From: Oscillospiraceae bacterium
Lineage (GTDB): Bacteria > Bacillota > Clostridia > Oscillospirales > Oscillospiraceae
Reading direction: 5' to 3'
DNA: 7,501 nt
NCBI GenBank assembly: GCA_902766215.1
Contig: CACXCV010000239.1
Span: 1 to 7,501 of the forward strand
Shown: positions 1 through 4,580 of the stretch, piece after piece
Position numbering within the stretch: the stretch's first letter is position 1
Layout: every line of letters begins with the position of its first letter
The notes under the pieces: generated by a model
Seen by the model: the letters and a program-made list of their open reading frames with translations, nothing else
Told to the model about the DNA's origin: nothing
Databases searched by the model: none
Program-made: the position numbers and the translations under genes

Positions 1-454
1 CGACGTGATGCTGGCCGTGCGGCGGCTGCTGCGGCTCTACCGCGCCGAGCCGGCCCTGTGGGACGACCGCCCCGGCACCTTCGAGTGGCTCAACGGGATG
101 GACGCGGCGCGCAGCTGCTTCAGCTTTATCCGCCAGCCGCGCGGCGGCGAGGGCGACACGCTGGTGTTCATCTGCAACTTTACCCCCGTGGAGTGGCGCG
201 ACTATGTCACCGGCGTGCCGAAGGCCGGGGTGTACCGCCGCCTGTTCACCACCTACCCGGACGAGCAGGCGTGGAGCGTAAAGGCCGTGCGCGGCCTGTG
301 CGACGGCCGGCCGGCGCACCTGGACTTCTGCCTGCGGCCGTATGAAAGCGTGATCTTCCGCATGCCCCGGCCCCGCCGCACCGCGGCAAAAAAGGCGGCT
401 GAGACCGCACCGGCTGCCGCAGAAGCCCCGATCTCGCAGAAAAAAAAGCAATAG
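1..454 (+). CDS. glgB: 1,4-alpha-glucan branching enzyme, C-terminal part (5' end outside window)
   Basis: This is the C-terminal end of glycogen branching enzyme, a cytoplasmic GH13 enzyme that cuts alpha-1,4-glucan chains and re-attaches the pieces through alpha-1,6 bonds. The reading frame is open to the left edge (first full codon at 2-4), so about 150 residues are visible and the catalytic barrel lies outside. Recognition rests on the family pattern LYRAEPALW, then TFEWLNGMDAARSCFSFIR, then VFICNFTPVEWRDYVTGVP followed by GVYRRLFTT, which is the typical end of the barrel and start of the C-terminal beta-sandwich. The beta-sandwich ends near RPYESVIFRM. After it comes a tail of about 28 residues, rich in Ala and Lys and ending in QKKKQ, which is probably disordered and not part of the conserved fold. 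The gene converges on recQ with a hairpin between them. Other glg genes would be expected upstream, but that is inference. Confidence 0.88.
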   Translation, partial: DVMLAVRRLLRLYRAEPALWDDRPGTFEWLNGMDAARSCFSFIRQPRGGEGDTLVFICNFTPVEWRDYVTGVPKAGVYRRLFTTYPDEQAWSVKAVRGLCDGRPAHLDFCLRPYESVIFRMPRPRRTAAKKAAETAPAAAEAPISQKKKQ

Positions 455-463
455 CATAAGCTT

Positions 464-500
464 CCGGCCCTGCGCCGCCCGTTGGGCGGCGCAGGGCCGG
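464..500. terminator. Bidirectional terminator hairpin between glgB and recQ
   Basis: A perfect 17-bp inverted repeat (arms 464-480 and 484-500) with a GTT loop lies 9 bases after the glgB stop and 8 bases after the recQ stop on the other strand. The stem is almost all G-C. Reading toward + it is followed by a weak T-rich stretch (GTTATTTT at 508-515, inside the recQ end). Reading toward - a run of seven T comes about 16 bases after the stem, opposite the A tract at 441-447. The position between two convergent stops supports shared rho-independent termination; the distance of the T tracts makes it imperfect. Confidence 0.75.
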
Positions 501-508
501 GTTCTGCG

Positions 509-2029
509 TTATTTTCGGCTGTAGCGCCGGATCTCGTCCAGGAATTCTGTGCCATACTGCTCCAGCTTGCGCTTGCCCACACCGGTAACAGCCAGCATGG
601 CCGTCTCGCTCCGGGGGCGCAGACGCGCCATCTCCTGCAGCGTTCTGTCGGAAAACACCAGAAACGGCGGCAGCCCCTCCCGCCTGGCAATCCGGACACG
701 CAGCGCCCGCAGGCGCTGATAGAGGTCGCCGTCAGCCCCGCGGGTTCCGGCGCGGGCCGCAGGCGGTACAGGGGGCGCAGGCTGCGGCGCCCGCGCGGCC
801 TGCAGGGCCAGGCAGCTGCTGCAATTGCCGCAGAAGCTGCCCGACGGCTGGCCGAAATAGCGCAGCAGAAACTGCCGCAGGCAGCTGTGGGTGGTGCTGT
901 AAAAGATCATCTGCTCCAGCCGCCCGGCGTCGCGCTGGCGCAGGGCCTCGCGTGCCTCTTCGTCCAGCGCGTCGGGAAAGCTTCGGTTGTCCAGCATAAA
1001 CTGCGCCAGGCGCACGTCCGACTTGGCATAGAGCAGGATGCACTCGGCCGCGGCTCCATCGCGGCCGGCGCGCCCCGCCTCCTGATAATAGCCCTCCAGG
1101 TTCAGCGGCATGTTGTAGTGCACCACATAACGCACGTTGGACTTGTCAATGCCCATGCCAAAGGCGTTGGTGGCCACGCAGACACGGCAGCGGTCATAGA
1201 GAAAGTCCTGCTGGTTCTGCTGCCGCTCCTCCTGGCTCAGTCCCGCGTGATAGCGCGTGGCGTCGATCCCCGCCTGCTGCAGCTGGAGACAGACCTCCTC
1301 CACGGTCTTGCGCGTGGCGCAGTAGACAATGCCGCTCTCGTCCCGGCGGGCGGCAATGATCTGCCGCAGGGCCTGCATCTTGTCCGCCGGGCGCTGCACC
1401 ACAAAGCGCAGCCCCGGCCGGTCAAATCCGGTGACAATGCGCTCTGGCTGGCGCAGGTCCAGCTGGCGGATGATGTCCTCGCGCACGGCGGGCGTGGCCG
1501 TGGCGGTGAAGGCGCCCACCGGCGGCCGGTGGGACAGCTGGCTTAAAAAGGCGGGGATCTCCAGGTAGCTGGGGCGGAAGTCATGCCCCCACTGGCTGAC
1601 GCAGTGGGCCTCGTCCACAGCCAGCAGCGAGATGTCCGCCTGCCGGGCAAAGCTGAGAAAGCCGGGCGTCTGCAGCCGCTCAGGGGCGACATAGATCAGC
1701 TTATAGCGGCCCATGCGGGCATACTGCAGCGCCAGGGCATACTGCCGCTCGGTAAGCGAGCGGTTGAGATACGCCGCCGAGACGCCCGCCTGCCTGAGCG
1801 CCATCACCTGGTCGGCCATCAGCGAAATCAGCGGCGAGACCACCAGCGTAGTCCCCGGCAGGCACAGCGCAGGCAGCTGAAAGCAGATGCTCTTGCCCGC
1901 GCCGGTGGGCATCACGGCCAGCAGGTCGCGGCCAGCCAGCAGCGTGTCCACCGCCTGCTCCTGCCCGCCCAGAAAGCGGTCATAGCCGAAATATTGCTTG
2001 AGCATGGCCAGCCGGGCGTCAAAGGCCAT
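509..2029 (-). CDS. recQ: ATP-dependent DNA helicase RecQ, short form without the winged-helix domain
   Basis: RecQ is a 3'-5' superfamily 2 DNA helicase acting in recombination and replication-fork repair. Counting from the ATG at 2029 (506 residues), visible motifs are the motif 0 glutamine in FLGGQEQA (about 23), Walker A MPTGAGKS (40-47), DEAH (139-142), the RecQ aromatic-rich loop CVSQWGHDFRPSY (143-155), FTATATP (174-180) and motif VI QEAGRAGRDG (316-325). A zinc site follows with Cys383, 400, 403 and 406. The HRDC domain spans about 435-503 (PPFLVFSDRTLQEMA, then AVTGVGKRKLEQYG). Between them only a 28-residue Ala/Pro-rich linker is present, so the RQC winged helix of E. coli RecQ (about 609 residues) is missing. 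A GTG three codons upstream (2038) is in frame, but its G-rich Shine-Dalgarno would directly abut it, so the ATG is preferred. The gene follows uvrB after 38 bases and is probably co-transcribed with it. Confidence 0.93.
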   Translation of the reverse strand: MAFDARLAMLKQYFGYDRFLGGQEQAVDTLLAGRDLLAVMPTGAGKSICFQLPALCLPGTTLVVSPLISLMADQVMALRQAGVSAAYLNRSLTERQYALALQYARMGRYKLIYVAPERLQTPGFLSFARQADISLLAVDEAHCVSQWGHDFRPSYLEIPAFLSQLSHRPPVGAFTATATPAVREDIIRQLDLRQPERIVTGFDRPGLRFVVQRPADKMQALRQIIAARRDESGIVYCATRKTVEEVCLQLQQAGIDATRYHAGLSQEERQQNQQDFLYDRCRVCVATNAFGMGIDKSNVRYVVHYNMPLNLEGYYQEAGRAGRDGAAAECILLYAKSDVRLAQFMLDNRSFPDALDEEAREALRQRDAGRLEQMIFYSTTHSCLRQFLLRYFGQPSGSFCGNCSSCLALQAARAPQPAPPVPPAARAGTRGADGDLYQRLRALRVRIARREGLPPFLVFSDRTLQEMARLRPRSETAMLAVTGVGKRKLEQYGTEFLDEIRRYSRK

Positions 2030-2037
2030 GGCGTGCA

Positions 2038-2045
2038 CCCCCCTT
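2038..2045 (-). promoter_or_regulatory. Ribosome binding site that decides the recQ start
   Basis: Read on the - strand the sequence is AAGGGGGG, followed by 8 bases and then the ATG at 2029-2027. The same G run directly touches the in-frame GTG at 2038-2036, which leaves no room for a ribosome to use that codon. The site is unusual because it is a run of six G preceded by seven A instead of a standard AGGAGG. Confidence 0.6.
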
Positions 2046-2067
2046 TTTTTCTCTTTTCACGCCGCGC

Positions 2068-4095
2068 TCAGGACCGGTGCCGCCGGGGGTTGGATTTGGG
2101 CCTGGCGGGCCGGGCCGCAGGCTGCCTGCCCTCGTCGATGCCGCGCAGCTCGATGATCTGGTCGCGCAGGGCGGCGGCATATTCGTATTCCATCATGCGG
2201 GCGGCCTCGCGCATCTGCTTTTCCAGCCGCTCGATCTCCTTCTTCCGCTCGGAGGCGGTCATCTTCACGCCGTCCCTGCGATAGCTCTCCGAGGCGTCCT
2301 GGCTGATCTCCAGCAGCTCGCGCACCGACTTGACAATGGTCTTGGGTACAATGCCGTGCTCACGGTTATAGCGCTGCTGAATCTCGCGGCGGCGCTCGGT
2401 CTCGTCCATGGCCGCGCGCATCGAGGGCGTGATGGTGTCGGCATAGAGAATCACGCGGCCCTCGGCGTTGCGGGCGGCACGGCCGATGGTCTGGATCAGC
2501 GAGGTTTCCGAGCGGAGGAAGCCCTCCTTGTCCGCATCGAGGATGGCCACCAGCGCCACCTCGGGCAGGTCAAGGCCCTCGCGCAGCAGGTTGATGCCCA
2601 CCAGCACGTCAAACTTCTGCAGCCGCAGGTCGCGGATGATCTCCATGCGCTCCATGGCCCCGATGTCCGAGTGCATGTACCGCACGCGGATACCGGCCTG
2701 CTGGAGATAGGCCGTCAGGTCCTCGGCCATCTTTTTGGTCAGCGTGGTCACCAGCAACCGCTGATCCCTGGCAGCCAGGGCGTTACACTCGGCGATCAGG
2801 TCGTCGAGCTGCCCCTCGACAGGGCGCACCAGCACCTCCGGGTCCAGCAGACCCGTGGGCCGGATTACCTGCTGGGCAATCTGGCCGGAGCGGCTGCGCT
2901 CATATTCCCCGGGCGTGGCCGAGACATAGACCACCTGGTTGACCCGCTGCTCAAACTCCGGGAAGGTGAGCGGCCGGTTGTCATAGGCCGAGGGCAGGCG
3001 GAAGCCGTATTCCACCAGGCTCTCCTTGCGGGCGCGGTCGCCGTTGTACATGGCGCGCACCTGGGGCAGGGTCACGTGGCTCTCGTCGATGAACATCAGA
3101 TAGTCCTTGGGGAAATAGTCCAGCAGCGTCATGGGCGCGCTGCCCGGCGCACGGCCGGCAATCACACGGGAATAGTTCTCGATGCCGGTGCAGAAGCCGA
3201 TTTCGGTCATCATCTCAATGTCATAGTTGGTGCGCTGGGCAATGCGCTGGGCCTCCAGCAGCTTGTCGTGTGCACGGAACCAGGCCACCCGCTCGTCGCA
3301 CTCGCGGCGGATCTCCACAATGGCCCGTTCCATCTTCTCGCGGGAGGTGACATAGTGCGAGGCGGGGTAGATCGCCACATGCGACAGCACCCGCTGCATC
3401 TGCCCGGTGAGAGGGTTGATCTCGCTGATGCGGTCGATCTCGTCGCCGAAGAATTCAACCCGGATGGCCGTGTTCTGCGAATACACCGGGAAGATCTCCA
3501 CCGTGTCGCCCCGCACGCGGAAGGTGTTGCGGGTAAAATTGACGTCGTTGCGCTCATAGCGGATGTCCACCAGCTTTTGCAGCAGGGTGTGCAGCTCGCG
3601 CTGCTGTCCGGCGCGCAGGCTGATGACCATGCTGGAATAGTCGATGGGGTCGCCCAGGCCATAGATGCAGCTGACCGACGAAACGACAATCACGTCCCGC
3701 CGCTCGAACAGGGCGGAGGTGGCGCTGTGGCGCAGGCGCTCGATCTCGTCGTTGATGGCGCTGTCCTTTTCAATATAGGTGTCGGTGTGGGCGATATACG
3801 CCTCCGGCTGGTAATAGTCATAATAGGACACGAAGTATTCCACCGCGTTTTCGGGGAAAAACTCCTTGAACTCCGAGCACAGCTGGGCGGCCAGCGTCTT
3901 GTTGTGGGCCAGCACCAGCGTGGGGCGGTTGACCCGCTCGATGACCGAGGCCATGGTAAAGGTCTTGCCGCTGCCGGTCACGCCCAGCAGCGTCTGCTCG
4001 TTCAGCCCCAGCTCGATGCCGCGGGTGAGCATGTCGATGGCCTGCGGCTGGTCGCCGGAGGGACGATAGTCGGAAACAAGCTTGAAGTTGCCCAT
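2068..4095 (-). CDS. uvrB: UvrABC system protein B (excinuclease ABC subunit B)
   Basis: UvrB is the damage-verifying subunit of nucleotide excision repair. UvrA loads it onto DNA, it probes a strand with its beta-hairpin, and it recruits UvrC for incision. The 675 residues match the usual full length. Visible features are Walker A GVTGSGKT (38-45), the tyrosine-rich beta-hairpin with YYDYYQPEAYI (91-101), the UvrA-interacting region (roughly 150-250), DESH (337-340), VSATP (391-395), motif VI QTIGRAARN (535-543), and a C-terminal UVR coiled-coil motif (about 618-652) that contacts UvrC. A basic, proline-containing tail of about 20 residues follows. The ATG is preceded by GGGAGG with 8 bases of spacing, and the N-terminus (FKLVSDYRPSGDQPQAI) is canonical, so the start is secure. 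It is the first gene of a - strand unit with recQ. In many Firmicutes uvrA follows uvrB; here recQ takes that place. Confidence 0.98.
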   Translation of the reverse strand: MGNFKLVSDYRPSGDQPQAIDMLTRGIELGLNEQTLLGVTGSGKTFTMASVIERVNRPTLVLAHNKTLAAQLCSEFKEFFPENAVEYFVSYYDYYQPEAYIAHTDTYIEKDSAINDEIERLRHSATSALFERRDVIVVSSVSCIYGLGDPIDYSSMVISLRAGQQRELHTLLQKLVDIRYERNDVNFTRNTFRVRGDTVEIFPVYSQNTAIRVEFFGDEIDRISEINPLTGQMQRVLSHVAIYPASHYVTSREKMERAIVEIRRECDERVAWFRAHDKLLEAQRIAQRTNYDIEMMTEIGFCTGIENYSRVIAGRAPGSAPMTLLDYFPKDYLMFIDESHVTLPQVRAMYNGDRARKESLVEYGFRLPSAYDNRPLTFPEFEQRVNQVVYVSATPGEYERSRSGQIAQQVIRPTGLLDPEVLVRPVEGQLDDLIAECNALAARDQRLLVTTLTKKMAEDLTAYLQQAGIRVRYMHSDIGAMERMEIIRDLRLQKFDVLVGINLLREGLDLPEVALVAILDADKEGFLRSETSLIQTIGRAARNAEGRVILYADTITPSMRAAMDETERRREIQQRYNREHGIVPKTIVKSVRELLEISQDASESYRRDGVKMTASERKKEIERLEKQMREAARMMEYEYAAALRDQIIELRGIDEGRQPAARPARPKSNPRRHRS

Positions 4096-4103
4096 ATGCC
4101 TGG

Positions 4104-4109
4104 CCTCCC
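4104..4109 (-). promoter_or_regulatory. Ribosome binding site of uvrB
   Basis: GGGAGG on the - strand lies 8 bases before the ATG at 4095-4093. It fits standard Firmicutes spacing and confirms the uvrB start. Confidence 0.8.
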
Positions 4110-4127
4110 AAATGGTGATACCTGTTC

Positions 4128-4156
4128 ATTATAGCACAGCGGGTCATGGGCCACAA
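4128..4156 (-). promoter_or_regulatory. Extended -10 sigma-A promoter for uvrB-recQ
   Basis: On the - strand a perfect TATAAT (4133-4128) carries an extended -10 TGC just before it. A -35 candidate TTGTGG (4156-4151, matching the TTG of TTGACA) sits exactly 17 bases upstream. Transcription would begin near 4121, giving a short leader of about 25 bases before uvrB. An imperfect 18-bp dyad overlaps the -10 and is described among the findings. Confidence 0.72.
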
Positions 4157-4201
4157 GCCCCGGCGATTGTTTAAGAAAGTCCAAAAAAAGCCGAAAGCCC
4201 A

Positions 4202-4230
4202 TTGCGGCGCCGCCCCCGCTGCTGTATAAT
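4202..4230 (+). promoter_or_regulatory. Sigma-A promoter for the small membrane protein gene
   Basis: TTGCGG at 4202-4207 (-35) and a perfect TATAAT at 4225-4230 (-10) are separated by 17 bases. The start site would fall near 4237, leaving a leader of about 36 bases before the ATG at 4273. The two divergent promoters in this region do not overlap; about 45 bases lie between their -35 boxes, and I see no clear operator in that stretch. Confidence 0.65.
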
Positions 4231-4257
4231 CATAGAAGAATGGTTCAGGCCAACCGG

Positions 4258-4265
4258 AAAGGAGG
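4258..4265 (+). promoter_or_regulatory. Ribosome binding site deciding the start of the membrane protein
   Basis: AAAGGAGG is followed by 7 bases and the ATG at 4273. An in-frame ATG at 4267 is only 1 base from it, and an ATG at 4240 lies upstream of it, so both are poor starts. Confidence 0.75.
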
Positions 4266-4272
4266 AATGACC

Positions 4273-4515
4273 ATGTCCATTCTGAAAAAATACTGGCCCA
4301 TGTCCTTTCAGATCGAGCGGGGCAACGTGGGGGCGTTCGTGGTGCAGCTGGTCGTGTTTCTGATCGCCTGCACCGTGGTCGGCTGGCTGATCCGCCTGCT
4401 GGCGCACATCTGGATCATCGGCTGGATCTTCGGCCTGCTGGGCGCGCTGCTGGAGCTGTACTGCGTCGCCGGCATCGTGCTGGACATTCTTGTCTTCGTC
4501 GGCGTAATTCAATAA
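4273..4515 (+). CDS. Small multi-pass membrane protein of unknown function
   Basis: I cannot assign a function. The 80-residue product has a short N-terminal part with Lys5, Lys6, Glu15 and Arg16 (MSILKKYWPMSFQIERGN), then is almost wholly hydrophobic. The first membrane segment covers about 21-44. After the short Arg41-to-His45 stretch, hydrophobic sequence runs on to the C-terminus and could form two further segments (about 46-62 and 63-79), hinged near Glu61/Tyr63. Glycines are regularly spaced (G50, G54, G57, G67, G77), which suits tight helix packing, and Asp71 lies inside the last segment. From memory the layout resembles a widespread group of uncharacterised small membrane proteins in Clostridia; this was not checked. 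It has its own promoter and a strong ribosome binding site, so it is very likely a real gene. The GH2 gene begins 65 bases downstream with no clear terminator between, so read-through is plausible. Confidence 0.8.
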   Translation: MSILKKYWPMSFQIERGNVGAFVVQLVVFLIACTVVGWLIRLLAHIWIIGWIFGLLGALLELYCVAGIVLDILVFVGVIQ

Positions 4516-4565
4516 ACCCATTATCCCGGCATTTTTGCCTGAATCTATTAAGAAACTGACCAAAC

Positions 4566-4571
4566 AGGAGG
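4566..4571 (+). promoter_or_regulatory. Ribosome binding site of the GH2 gene
   Basis: A consensus AGGAGG lies 9 bases before the ATG at 4581 and fixes that start. I see no convincing promoter in the 65 bases between the membrane protein gene and this gene. Confidence 0.8.
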
Positions 4572-4580
4572 AATCATTCC

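Noticed and set aside
482..1546. A 354-codon open frame on the + strand opposite recQ
   Set aside because: Shadow of the recQ coding frame; it starts inside the terminator hairpin and shows no domain or ribosome binding site.
4114..4127. Possible Gram-positive SOS box (GAAC half-site) upstream of uvrB
   Set aside because: Only one half, GAAC, is present; the matching GTTC at the required four-base spacing is absent. Only the weaker CTGT/ACAG dyad was kept as a finding.
2077..4134. A 685-codon open frame on the + strand opposite uvrB
   Set aside because: It lies wholly antisense to a clearly functional uvrB, has no recognisable family features and a composition typical of the shadow frame in GC-rich genes.
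4516..4565. Promoter or terminator between the membrane protein gene and the GH2 gene
   Set aside because: TATTAA at 4546-4551 has no acceptable -35 at the right distance, and the GGC/GCC stem around 4529-4539 is only three pairs.
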